64,000 nucleotides of DNA from Myoxocephalus aenaeus (taxonomy: Eukaryota > Chordata > Actinopteri > Perciformes > Cottidae): NCBI GenBank assembly GCA_038501785.1, contig JBAMJR010000180.1, positions 5,909,001 to 5,973,000 on the forward strand. Reading direction: 5' to 3'. Positions 37,128-47,862 of this stretch are shown one piece after another. Position 1 is the first letter of the stretch. Each line of letters begins with the position of its first letter. The translations under genes were made by a program, and so were the position numbers. Below the pieces are notes generated by a model. It had not been told where the DNA came from. It worked only from the letters and a program-made list of their open reading frames with translations, and ran no database searches.

Positions 37128-38417
37128 CAGTGTTCCCTCTAAGCTGCGCGCGTGCGCGGCCGCGCAGGCCAGTCGAAGTGGCCGCGCAATAGATTTTTCA
37201 GACCGCGCACATTTTTCAGACCGCACAAACGATTTTTTTTTCAGGGGTTAAAAATATTTTTTGCGCCAGTGTTTCTGAGATAGGAGTGAGCCATCTTCAC
37301 AATAGAAGATCTTTGATGTGACATGTCGAGTCTTCTTGGCCAATCAGCGTCCCGTTTCTCGACATCCGCTCTCTGTACATCCGCTAGCGCTCTGTACCTC
37401 TGCTAGCGCTCTGCCTTCGTTAACACCCCCCACCCCCGCTGTCCTCCTCCGGGCGCCAGAAGTGAAGCTCGCCTGGAGCGCCACATGAGCTAGGGCCGGC
37501 GCTGTTTAGGCTACTCTTGGCGGGCCCTGCTCCAGCAGTTATAGATACCATGGTGAAAAGAAAGGCAGAGCAGGTGCCCCAGAAAAAGGTCTGCCTAACG
37601 TTCAAACATGAGTGGCTAGATGAAATAGTCCAACCTGACACAGGTAGGATGAAACTTTCAGACATATTTAAATATGAAGAAAGGAGTGGCGTGATCTGCA
37701 AATTATGCTCGGAGGCAAAAGCGAAAGGAGAGTTTGCTCGTGGGAAAACGTGTTTCTCTTTTGGTTAACCTGTTTTTCAGATGCTGTTCTTTAGAGACAT
37801 GTGTCTTCCATAGGCCTGCAGACAAGATGAGCCACATAGCCAGATAGGCCTATCTCCCTCAATGACATTCAAATGACATGTTTTGTAGCCTAGTTTGTTG
37901 CAAACCATTCCAGTTATTAAATTGTTTATATAGGCTACCTTTAGGAAAAATGACACCATGTCAATTTAATAGGCCTATAATTATTGTTAAGCACTGCATT
38001 AGCATTTTTCTTTCAATGCAGTTCCACTTAAATGTTGTACCTGCTGAGAAATGACTAAACACCTTTGATACTTTTATTTTTTATATATATTATTATCAGT
38101 CATAACCAGTGAACCAGTCATAACCTCCCCTTATTGAAGTTCAACAAAGATCCTTTAAGTTCAACTAAACTGACTGGTAAAACACCATCATTAAAATGTT
38201 CCCAAAGTCCAGCCATTATAAAGGATATTGAATAAATATCAACCTTGTATACATATTGATGCATTTGCTGTCATCTCTTTGAATCCCCTATGGCTAACGC
38301 AGGCTTGTGGTCATTTTCGGCAGGTCGCGTGGTTGCGAATTGCTCACAGTGCTGAAATGTGCGCTCAGAAAAAAAAAAAAAAATGCTCAGTGTTGAAAAA
38401 AATTAAAGGGAACATTG
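37128..38417 (+). mobile_element. hAT element, 1,290 bp, internally deleted
   Basis: The left end is CAGTGTTCCCTCTAA; the right end read inward is CAATGTTCCCTTTAA, so the 15-bp inverted ends differ at two positions. Perfect 8-bp direct repeats AATGTGAC flank it (37120-37127 and 38418-38425). Just inside the left end lies a very CpG-rich patch with GCGCGCGTGCGCGGCCGCGC, likely a subterminal binding or folding region. The interior keeps one zinc-finger-coding frame but no catalytic domain, so it is a nonautonomous relic. Confidence 0.92.
37550..37768 (+). pseudogene. N-terminal zinc-finger exon of a hAT-type protein
   Basis: Starting at an ACCATGG context (37550), 72 codons read MVKRKAEQVPQKKVCLTFKH, then EWLDEIVQPDTGRMKLSDIF and SGVICKLCSEAKAKGEFARG. 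The CKLC pair followed by a basic FARGK segment is how a TTF-type zinc finger begins in hAT-derived proteins. The distal Cys/His ligands and the whole catalytic core are missing. The frame ends shortly after FARGKTC, either at a lost splice donor or at the internal deletion junction. It lies wholly inside the hAT boundaries, so it is transposon coding sequence and not a host gene. Confidence 0.6.
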
Positions 38418-38425
38418 AATGTGAC

Positions 38426-38981
38426 CCTCGGCAATACTATATAATTCATCTTGTTTCAAATCTATTTTAAAATCCTTTCACATCTGAATCATTATACAGT
38501 AATAAAAGTGACCTTCACATGCATACAATTACACACCCTTCATAATGATATCCCTTATTAATTATCATATTTCATGCATTGTAATGTACACAATAAACCT
38601 TACACTGTACAAGTCCAATTGTGACAAACTAAGCTTAAAAAACACTACACCAGCTATGAACACGCCGCTGCGTTCACACATCGTCGCTGAAGTTAGCGGC
38701 TCCCCGCCAGTGATCCACCAAGCATCATTCACAATAGCGCGACCATTTGCTAGCTTGCGGTTTTGATGCCATCGTTCCAGCAACGTTAGCCGGTTACTTT
38801 CCGCCGTGTGTTAAAGGACGATCCCTCGTTAGACCTCGATCACAGCAGGGATAAAAAAAGACTGGAGCTGCTCAACGCAGCGGCGCTGTAGTTTGTCTTT
38901 GTCTCACTCCACAAACACGGCGTTAAAAGAGGCCTCACAAGTCTGTCGTCGGGAGACAGCTCAACAGATGGGCTTATAATG

Positions 38982-38982
<1 letters not shown>
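38426..38982. other. no gene recognised; moderately CpG-rich right half
   Basis: From about 38640 the DNA becomes richer in CG dinucleotides than its surroundings. No exon or start with coding continuation could be supported. Confidence 0.4.

Positions 38983-39057
<75 letters not shown>
38983..39057. repeat. (TG)n microsatellite
   Basis: About 37 TG units. The 192- and 160-codon frames that run through it owe their length to this tract. Confidence 0.97.
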
Positions 39058-39058
<1 letters not shown>

Positions 39059-39709
39059 GGAGAGGGAGCGTAGGGCGGAGATAGTCTGCCTCACCCCCGT
39101 GTCACCGAGTGTGCCGATCTCTGTCTCAGAAAGACTCACACTCTCACACGGACATGGTGTAGTACAATCGGTAAGAGCAGCGAACACGAGCAGAGAACAT
39201 CTGCGGAGCAGCAGAGAGCCAAATCCCCTCCGCTGGGACACGGTGACCATGGACACACCGGCATATGGATGGGCCAGAGCCTTCCAACGAGGCCAAATAA
39301 TGATTGATGCTAGCAGTCGCTCGCTGCACAACGGTCTGTGCATACCCAATCCACCAGAGAGGCTCTGTCGCAGCCAAATGAGCAAACAAACCATAATTTC
39401 ATTGTCATTGAAAATCAAATTATGCCGCTCAGCTAATTTGGACCGGGACGCACATAGTTAGCAGGGTTTCCATTTAGCTGTATCTGCCATCGGAAAGGAA
39501 AGGAACGATAAGAATGATGATATTCCCCGTGTGTCATTGAAACTTTAGAGCTGAGAAAAGCAATGCATTCTTTTTTTCTTTTTTGTGTGCAGATTGCTGA
39601 GTTAAGAGGATGACGAAAAGTTCTGTAACAGCTTACAAGACCTTGAATAAATCCTTTCATTGAACTCAGCTCAAAGGACATTGAAATAGTGTTGTCTGGT
39701 ATAATCCCA

Positions 39710-39712
<3 letters not shown>

Positions 39713-39745
<33 letters not shown>
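39713..39745. repeat. (AC)n microsatellite
   Basis: About 16 AC units. Confidence 0.95.
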
Positions 39746-39746
<1 letters not shown>

Positions 39747-40714
39747 GAAATACGCTTTTGTTGTCTATGCTTTAGCTGCAGTAAGACTTTAGTTCATCAA
39801 ATTGAATCATAAGGTACAACTGAGTTGCTACAAATAAGATAAAAACTAAAATCATTATATGTTTCGACATTAATAATAATTGATTGATGAATATGGGACT
39901 TGGTGGTGATCAGCATCGTTTAATAATAATGAACATGCTTTCTAAAGCCAGTTATATCCAAATAAAAAAAGTGTCTAATTTTAAAATTCACGACAGTCTT
40001 GTAGGTGTCAGACAATTATTGCAGTGGTTGGCTTTCTAAATATTCCAATGCTGTATACCGGGATACATCTTCCTCAAATCGGTGTGCTGTGCTCTGCCAT
40101 AACCAAGCAGTGACCTTGCAGCAGTGAACTGACAGTAAAGTGTTGTTGCCAAGCAGATGTTTTCTCACCTGCATCTGTTCTGTAATTATCTGCGACGTAT
40201 CGGGTGCTAAAAACGGTCCAGGGCCCAACTAATGGGAATAAGAACCGGTGACATAATCCAATTATACTGTCAACACTCACGTCGGTACCAATTTCCAGCA
40301 CATTGTAGTGCAGAACCTGGCTTTGCAACGATTTTGGCGCGCAAAAACATAGACCTCTCCAAATGTTTGGTTGTTCAATTAAGAGTGATACTTACTGCAC
40401 CGGTTATCCATTACTGCCTCCAGGCTGCATGCTTAATTAAATCCCTGCAGCCGTGTGAACAAGGCCATAAATATTAACAGTTCAGGCGGTGCGGTTGCAC
40501 TGCGGCCTGTAAAGAAGGCAGGCTTTGGCTTTCCAACAATGTGTTGAGCGGAGGACGGGCCCCTGCTTTAGAATCAGATTGGCACCGCGGAAATGTGCCC
40601 ATGTTCACAGAAAAATGATGTTATGTTGGTGTCATTTTCTAAAAAGAAAAACTTGTCTTGGTTTTCAATATTTGTGGTCAGTAGCAATCTATATTTGGAT
40701 TATAGAAGAGTGAC
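39746..40714. other. no gene recognised
   Basis: No exon, RNA gene or repeat boundary was recognised. Confidence 0.5.
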
Positions 40715-41035
40715 GTAAAGACGCCATATTGCTCTGGTAGGGTAGCGACCTGTCAATCACAGCCCGCCCCAAAGCATACCCTCCATGGTCTATGTCACTC
40801 TCGATGGACCATATTCTACTAAATGATCATGCTGTCGTGAATAAGACTTGAAACGGTCCCCGATTGAGACCACAGGCTCATATTTACAAGAACTAGGGTC
40901 ATTTTCTCATTGTCTTCCACACAATCAGACTTCTTTTTTCAACCAGAGGAGTCGCCCCCGATGACAATTAGAAAGAATGCAAATTTAGGGCACTTCCGCG
41001 TATTGGCTTTACTTTCCAGAACCGGATGTAGCCTG
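40715..41035 (-). repeat. dispersed teleost repeat, unnamed
   Basis: On the minus strand the order AAATTTGCATTCTTTCTAAT, GGGGGCGACTCC, AAGAAGTCTGATTG, AAATGACCCTAG, GGTATGCTTTGGGGCGGGC and GATTGACAGGTCGCTACC matches a sequence I remember recurring across many fish genomes. It is not coding here. Superfamily and exact boundaries are unknown. Confidence 0.5.
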
Positions 41036-41114
41036 CCCTCTTTTGACCTCAATACTCTTCCAATGAATAGCCTCAGGAACTCATTCGACTGTAAAAGATA
41101 GAAACACATTGTTG

Positions 41115-41118
<4 letters not shown>

Positions 41119-41156
<38 letters not shown>
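41119..41156. repeat. (TA)n microsatellite
   Basis: About 19 TA units. Confidence 0.95.
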
Positions 41157-41157
<1 letters not shown>

Positions 41158-41258
41158 CCTCTCAGCTTACCTGCTGAGCCTAGTGAGACTTAACAATGCA
41201 ACTATTTAAAACCCACCGACTGATACTGTGTCCCTCCCGAACTTATCCTCATTTTTCC

Positions 41259-41822
41259 ACTGTGTCACCAGAGTGCCAGAACCTTCGGTCACAGCCAGGT
41301 GACCCCACGCTGGGAACTTGTGCCACCATCTGTGCACTTGCCTTGAATCCCCCAAAATAGGCCACCATGTACCTTAGAGGAAAGAGCCCAACTTCAAAAG
41401 TTGTCCATATACTTGAAACTAAAACTGGATAAACAAATACTTGTGAACCGCAGTCTCCTCTCCACTACTCTGTGGTAACTTACAAAAGAAAGAAAAGTAC
41501 ATGTTAATTCTCACAGTGTCTACCCTCTCTCTCCCTCTCTCTAAAGAGACAGATGTCGGTGGAACAACTGTGCCCATTGACCTTGCATCTGCGTTCACAC
41601 TGCGTCCTTGTGAAGAAAAACAATCAGGCTGTGCTTTACATGCGCTCTCTGCATACTGCTGCTTTGTGCAACTGCATCAGTACGCTTTACACCGCAGTCT
41701 CTGAGGGCGTTTTGGGGGGGGGGGGGCTCGGTTACATTCACATGCACAAGTGATCCACACACACACACCTCCATTGTCAGATATGTCCACTGGTGACAGC
41801 ACTGCTCAATGCTCGCTCCACA
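41259..41822 (+). repeat. two-part repeat, left copy (interrupted)
   Basis: Block 1 (41259-41338, ACTGTGTCACC to CATCTGTGCAC) and block 2 (41769-41822, CTCCATTGTC to CGCTCCAC) both match the region 45973-46139. There the two blocks are only about 30 bp apart, while here they are separated by about 430 bp. Block 2 follows a short CA run in both places. Function unknown. Confidence 0.7.
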
Positions 41823-41961
41823 CTGCCTGCGTGAGCGCCGCGTACGTCCACACAGACAGTGTTGCCGCTGTTGTTCTTCCAACATACAGTTTGCCTTTCA
41901 TTATGGCCATCATTTTATTTTAATATTTCATATACATTTATCTTAGAGAGAAGCTCATTTG

Positions 41962-41963
<2 letters not shown>

Positions 41964-42009
<46 letters not shown>
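41964..42009. repeat. (AAT)n microsatellite
   Basis: About 15 AAT units. Confidence 0.95.
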
Positions 42010-42165
42010 GGTAGCCGTATTTTCACTGTCCTTTATTTTTTTTAAAGAAACAGGAAGGTTGAGTTGTGTCTGTGTTGTGTGACCTCTCTCAGTTACATGA
42101 CATACAAAGACTTCTTTGTCAACCACATAATGAGGATTTCCCAAAAGACATGAGGCTTCCATCTA

Positions 42166-42169
<4 letters not shown>

Positions 42170-42209
<40 letters not shown>
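42170..42209. repeat. (CA)n microsatellite
   Basis: About 20 CA units. Confidence 0.95.
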
Positions 42210-42211
<2 letters not shown>

Positions 42212-42279
42212 TGAGTTCTGCATGGTATTTACTGCAGTGATTTGATATATATATATGCCTGTGTAATATAATTACACAG

Positions 42280-42760
42280 TAAATTTTGCAGTGTTAAAGT
42301 AACACTTAAAGAGTTAAATGTAACACTATTGCCGAGTGTATTTGGTCCCAATCGGAAATGGTGTTAAATTAACTCTTGCCCAAGTGTTGACATTTTAGAG
42401 TTAAATCAACTCTATATAGAGTAAAAATGTAACACTGCCTAACACTGTATAGTGTTAATCACATTTAACACTACCGGTTAAATAACTCTGGAGAGTGTAA
42501 ATATCATTCTCATTAGTGTTGATAATTTAACTCTTGTGATAACAAATCAACTCTAATCAAGTTAAATTCCACAATTCATTAACACTGTAAAGAGTTGTAA
42601 AAAGTTAACACTAGAAGGTCAAATAACTCTGGTAAGTGTTGATGTTACACACTACTGTGTTGATAATGTACTCTATTACAGTGAAAACACAGCACTGATA
42701 GTGTAACATTCTAACATCCATTGACACTGCAGTGTCACTCGAACTTAACACCATTTATAA
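42280..42760. repeat. array of short AACTCT / GTGTTA words
   Basis: More than twenty occurrences, on both strands and at irregular 10-30 bp spacing, of AGAGTTA, TAACTCT, GTGTTAA and TAACACT or one-base variants. The density falls off abruptly at about 42750. The same words reappear at 45530-45650 at the other end of the element. This looks like a subterminal binding-site array. Confidence 0.75.
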
Positions 42761-42883
42761 TTTTACAATTAATTTGTAGTGTCAAATTGCATACAATTTG
42801 TTATAAATATAGCTTTTTTTGAACATACCATTAATTGACAAGAAAAATCATCAGTTACCACAAAATAATGCATCTCACATCTC

Positions 42884-45424
42884 TTTATTGTGCAGGCCAA
42901 CAATCAAAACAATGATCTTAGATCTGCATAGAATGGCAATAAGGGACAATGTACAAGGCGGAATCTGCCAGTCCATACTGCATTTGAACATCAAACGGTT
43001 TAAAGCAGTGGTTCTCAACTGGTCTGGCTCCGGGACCCACTATCATCCCTGAATGACAAGCCGCGACCCAAATCGAGGAACATTCTCAACTTCTCCAATG
43101 TATTTAATGAAAAGATCGTGCAGTTTGAACCTGAGATAGTACAGAATATGTATGCTAACACAAAAACAAGTTTAATAACCAAAAGGAGCAGCTGGTGGCG
43201 ATGATAGAGAGGGAACTATTCCCTTTTACACTCAATTAGCTGCATTTTAATTAAAAAACTAAAACTGCATCTTCAGGACACGAGGTATTACAACATATAT
43301 AACAATTCAGAATCTTCAGCTATTTTTAAACAGACTCAACAGCTTTCATGCACAAACAGTCCAACAACTCAAAAGTCTGAAATGACCTAACTTTAACTGA
43401 CAACACACACTCACCGAATCTATGACAAACACTTTACTGTGGAACACGTCACTGTGTTGAGGAGCAGCTTTTCCACTAACTCAAAATAAATTAAACAAAA
43501 GTGGAATTCAAAAGTATTCATATATACAACATTAACTTCTCTTGTGATTACCTCATCAGTAAATACTGAAAAACATTGTGCTTTACAGAAAATTAAGCAG
43601 CACTCAATTCTCCTCCCAACCCCTGAGTTTTTTCCTGTCATGCAGGCAGCGCCATCAGTTGTCAATGTTATATTCAGTAGGCTGTTTAATGTAATTATCT
43701 TAAAAACCCAGAGTCTCCCTCATATCAGGATGGTTTGACCCAACCTGGCACATGCTGCTGAAAACATGGAGGGACAAGTGCAAAACCAGTTGAAACCAGA
43801 GCCGGAAAAATAATGACACTCCATAAAAAAAGTCCTTTCAAAATAAAACCACAGAATGAAAAAAAAAAAAAAAAAAAAAGAGATTTTTTTCTTTTTTCAT
43901 TTTTTTCTTCTTTTCAGGCAACTGAAAACGCGACCCACTGAAAACGGGTGGGTCGCGACCCACCAGTTGAGAATCACTGGTTTAAAGTAAAACAGATCAT
44001 TTATGTGCAATACTGGTGGGGTCAAGGATCATGTTGCGGCGATAGACACAATGTCAGTTTCATCTTCTTCTTGATCGTGTCCTCATCAGCAGAATGTTTG
44101 ATCAGTCAGATGGCTCCTTTGCATTCATCGTCCATCAAGGCCATCTCTAGAACAAACTCGGACTCTCGTCTGACAGCTGGTCCTCCAGACATGTCATCAC
44201 CAGATGGGCCTTTGGCTGATTCTACACAATATAAAACATACTTTATTATCAATACTGATCACAACCATGTGCATTTTTAAAACACTTTAGGTAACTTAGA
44301 TTTGACCTAAGTTTTAAGAAAAAAAAAAGTGTTTATTATTGGCTGGAGAAACACGTGCAACAAAAGGCAATCACTGATCTTGTGACTGCTTTGTTCTACA
44401 TACATTCTTCCAGTATTACTACAGAATTACCTCCAAATGATGATCGTCTGTCTTTAGCGGTGCATCGCTGAATAGTTTTAATCCTCCAGGCAAGGTACCC
44501 TGTCCCACTCTTGCCATCATAATAATGCTTCTTGGAGGATAACAAAACAGACACTTCATTAGTAACATTTAAAATTGGAAAAACATGCTCTGGTAGAATT
44601 AAAAATGTTTCAAAACAGCATTTCACATAACCACAACCATTACTGTGTTTAACTCACATAGCCATTCTTTGATTAAGGGTCACTGAGGTAGGGTAATAAG
44701 GCCACAATTCCTTTGGCATACATTTCTTTCACCTGTCTGGGCGGTGATGTACTGCAAGATTAAAGAAGAAATTATTTTTCAGTCATATTTCCAGGATTTA
44801 ATAAGAGATTGAGAACACAAAGGCTAACTAAAAACAATTAGTAAATTACCCATTTTTCCTCTGTCACGTCAGCTGAATGTTCACCATTTCCTTCTGCTTT
44901 CAGCCACCAAGGACTTGGTTCGGTTGTATTCATTTATTATCAGTTCCCCACCAGATGTCTTAGTAAGAATGGATTCCACCAACTTAAACACAATAATAAA
45001 CAATTAACTATGTTAGGAATATATCGATTGTAATTCATAGTTGACTTGAAGTAACTAGAAACCAAAATCTACAATAGCCAAACAATTTCAATTTCTTACC
45101 TGCAGCCAAAAACTCAGTCAGATTTGGTTCTGTTATTCGGACAAAAGTTTTGCTTTTAGCAGCAGGGTCCCTGTAAAGAGCACAATTGTCAGTTAAAAGT
45201 TTCATTAGGTACTCACTAGTTAAACACACACCGCTCACACAGTTAGCCTGATTGTTTACGTTACAGCAGAAAACAGCAGGAGGAGCAGTTTTAAAGTAAA
45301 CACACTTACTCCTCTGCTCCTCTAGCTCTCAAGGCGGTTTTCTGATGTATCGACTTCAGCACACTGTACTGTGCGCGGTTAGCTTGTCTGTAAATATTAG
45401 CTAGGTGACTAAAAGACACTTACC
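42884..45424 (-). pseudogene. multi-exon gene remnant inside the 3.4-kb element
   Basis: Minus-strand exons inferred from splice sites: exon 1 ends at 45424 (ACTGCG|GTAAGT); 45387-45310; 45170-45100; 44982-44850; 44751-44658; 44530-44431; a last exon from 44221, with AATAAA at 42889-42884. Exon 2 to exon 3 joins in phase as ARGAEEDPAAKSKTFVRI. Exon 4 reads SGGELIINEYNRTKSLVAES, exon 5 SPPRQVKEMYAKGIVALL, exon 6 KSGTGYLAWRIKTIQR, and exon 7 GGPAVRRESEFVLEMALMDD then LIKHSADEDTIKKKMK. Exons 5 to 6 and 6 to 7 also join in phase. The text resembles a multi-copy family of predicted fish proteins, some of which I recall being labelled SAMD3-like; the name is unverified. Damage: frameshifts late in exon 4, stops in exons 5 and 7, and a hAT insertion in the last exon. 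Confidence 0.7.
43006..43979 (-). mobile_element. hAT element nested in the 3.4-kb unit
   Basis: The left end is CAGTGGTTCTCAACTGG; the right end read inward is CAGTGATTCTCAACTGG. Perfect 8-bp duplications GTTTAAAG flank it (42998-43005 and 43980-43987). On the minus strand near 43610-43665 the frame reads TTDGAACMTGKNSGV, close to the TDGA-MTG motif of hAT transposases. The element is therefore an internally deleted derivative and not a pure MITE. It lies in the last exon of the gene remnant, downstream of the recognisable coding part. Confidence 0.93.
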
Positions 45425-45652
45425 GCAGTCTGTTGACGTTAAGAAAATGGCACCGTGAAAAATCCAGATTGGTCAGAAATGAGGTGACGAGGGGGGAGGG
45501 GCGTTTCAGAGTACTTCTGACACCACCTGTTTTAACTCTGTAAATTAACACCAACACTAGGCGGCCTCTTACTCAAGCTGTTGTTGAAATAACTCTGAAA
45601 GAGTCAATGGACTTTGACACTGCATATTTAACACTGTGGATTTTACTGTGTA

Positions 45653-45972
45653 GACTTGCAGGCTTCTTGAGTGGGTGTATAATAAACCTCATCTGTGGGA
45701 GCTGCGACATGTCAATATTTATATGAATAAAGTGTATCAATGTATTACATAGCATCGCCGGTGTGTCATTTCTGGAACCTAACATACAGACTTTCTGGCA
45801 GTTGTGTGCACATTCGGATACAAATAGAAGGTGATTGTATACCTCCAGATCGTGCTGGATTGGTCTCCGACATGGGAGCCGGAGTTGACCCGCTGAGGCC
45901 GGTGTGACAGAAAATGACACATACTTAATACCTTACATCTTCTTGTACTGCATCCCACACAGACCATATCAC
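45653..45972. other. no gene recognised
   Basis: Right flank of the 3.4-kb element. No exon, RNA gene or boundary was recognised. Confidence 0.45.
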
Positions 45973-46139
45973 AACTGTGTCAGCAGCAAGCAATAACCTT
46001 CGGTCATAGCCAGATGACCCAACACTGGGAGCTTGTGCCTCCATCTGTGCACCTGCACTCACATATATCACACACACACACACACTCCATTGTCCGATAC
46101 ATTTCCACTGGTGACAACACCGCTCAATGCCCGGCCCAC
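45973..46139 (+). repeat. two-part repeat, right copy (compact)
   Basis: Block 1 is at 45973-46054 and block 2 at 46085-46139, separated by a short CA-rich spacer. It matches 41259-41822 in the same orientation, so the two copies flank the 3.4-kb element on both sides. Confidence 0.7.
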
Positions 46140-46799
46140 GCATTATAGTTCATCATTGGTGAATATGATAATCTATAGTGTCTGCACTGAAGTGTCAAAA
46201 GTCTGCGGTCAATAATAGCAATTTTCTTCGAACCATTCAGCCCTCAGTCATTTTTTCTTGCACATCCTGTTGTGGAAACTATCAATTAATCCATCTTCCA
46301 CATATCCATCTCACCCTCTCTCTCGAGTTTCTTTTCTCTCAGCTCTCTCCATGGATCCACCACCTCCATGACATGTTGTTTCTTACAATGTATTAGCAAC
46401 TCAGTCTGCACCACGGCTGACTGCACCAAACTCTATAAAGCCTGGCTATATGGATGTCCGTAAAAATACAAAAATAAACACAATCTTACAGAGAAAAGCA
46501 GGAAGAGAAAGTGTCAAGTCAACAACAGCAGGATCGTCTTCCTTCAGAAACAAAGTCTGCATGTCAAGTGTCTTTATAATAGAAATTCGGTAAAGCACGG
46601 CTAGCGGCATGCTGGTAGTAAGAGCTAAACCAGCCATGAGCGGCTGCCATCGTCCCCACTGGAGAGACAGGGCTTCCAGCAGTCACTGCAGTTACAGCAC
46701 ATGAATGCAGTTTCAATGCAGTTACATGATGCACCCAATTCAACAATGAAAATAAGAGTGCATTAGAGAAACCTATAAATCAGAGGTACGGGACAACAG
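46140..46799. other. no gene recognised
   Basis: Short frames only. The part nearest 46800 may still belong to the untranslated end of the minus-strand L2 element. Confidence 0.45.
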
Positions 46800-47825
46800 C
46801 AGAGTTTAGATTTAAAACTGGCTTATGTTGCAGGAAATTGGTCCCATCTGGGTGCATCATAGTAGCTCAAAGTCGCTGCACCCTGTTTGGTTTTGACTCG
46901 TGGTTCTACCAGTCGACCACTTCCCAACTAAGGCACCTATACTGGTTTTATATTCTTTGAAGAAACTAGACATGTAATTTGGGCCAAGATTGTTGAGAGA
47001 CTTAGACACAAGCAGCAATGTTGAAAAAATTATGAATTAAAAGCCAGTGTAACAATTTAAAAAGAGTGATCAGTTCTCTTTGTTCTTGTTAGAACTCTGA
47101 CAGCAGCTTCGAATGAGGTGGAGTTGTACGACGGCCTTTTTTGGGGAGACCAGGCAAGAGACAATGAGTTACAATAGTCCATTGTGCTGCTAATGAAGGC
47201 ATGGCTGTTTAGTTTCAATCGTATATGTACTGAAGACGTCAATGTATTACTTTTTGTTTCAGATGATAGGATGCTGATTTAGTCATTGATGTGTCTGCTG
47301 AAGCTCTTTAAAGCACAATTAAAACAATAATTCTAATTTAGGATTGTATCTTTATACCTATCCAATCAAGCTGATGAAATAACTTTTGTTTAATCCTTCG
47401 TGTTGCTAAATACAATGACATCCAGCTTGTCTTTATCTAATTGAAGGTAATTGAAATGGAAACATCTATTTACGTACTCTAGAATTGATAGAGTAAGTCT
47501 CAGGGACCACAGTCACTTGGTGAGAGAGCTAAGTACGTCTGACTGTCATCGACGATAAGTAACTCTATTGTCAAGTCAGATTTTACCTGGAGGGAGCATG
47601 AAGCAGTTGATTAATAGCGGCCCAAGAATCAAACCCTTCGGGACTCCATAAATCATGGTAATCAGATTTCTGATCACCAATGGCAACAACATAACCCCTG
47701 CCTTTGAAATACGGTCTGAGCAGTTTAACTGTATCAGATAAGCCCACGGGCCTTTGCAGTCCGCCAAGTAGTATGAGCAACGATACCAAAGGTTGCACTA
47801 ATATCACGCAGCACCAAAATGACTT
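46800..47825 (-). mobile_element. L2-type LINE remnant
   Basis: Minus-strand translation, across many frameshifts, follows the L2 reverse transcriptase order. It reads DISATFGIVAHT (a decayed first Asp box), GLSDTVKLLRPYFKGRGYVV, AIGDQKSDYHD, MIYGVPKGLILGPLLINCFM, then HAFISSTMDYCNSLSLAWSP, AAVRVLTRTKRTDHSF and EPRVKTKQGA. The region between the palm and the C-terminal domain is present but heavily mutated. It is opposite in orientation to the L2 copy at 29.4-31.2 kb and clearly more decayed. Its right edge lies about 35 bp from the piggyBac-like MITE. Confidence 0.8.
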
Positions 47826-47862
47826 GAATCAGTTTTCAGACAAACGATTAATTTACACTTAA

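Larger units (their letters stand above)
42273..45652 (-). mobile_element. 3.4-kb inverted-repeat element carrying an intron-containing gene
   Basis: The left end reads TACACAGTAAATTTTGCAGT followed by GTTAAA. The right end read inward is TACACAGTAAAATCCACAGT followed by GTTAAA, giving inverted ends of about 26 bp with a few mismatches. Just inside both ends are clusters of short inverted words (AACTCT/AGAGTT and GTGTTA/TAACAC), about 480 bp on the left and 120 bp on the right. Between them lies a minus-strand gene remnant with introns and a poly(A) signal. No target duplication could be assigned, so the outer limits are accurate only to a few bases. Superfamily is unknown, and no transposase motif was recognised outside the nested hAT. 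Confidence 0.65.

Noticed and set aside
38979..39461. 160- and 192-codon frames around 39 kb
   Set aside because: Much of each is microsatellite-derived; the rest has no motif, splice site or start context that stands out.
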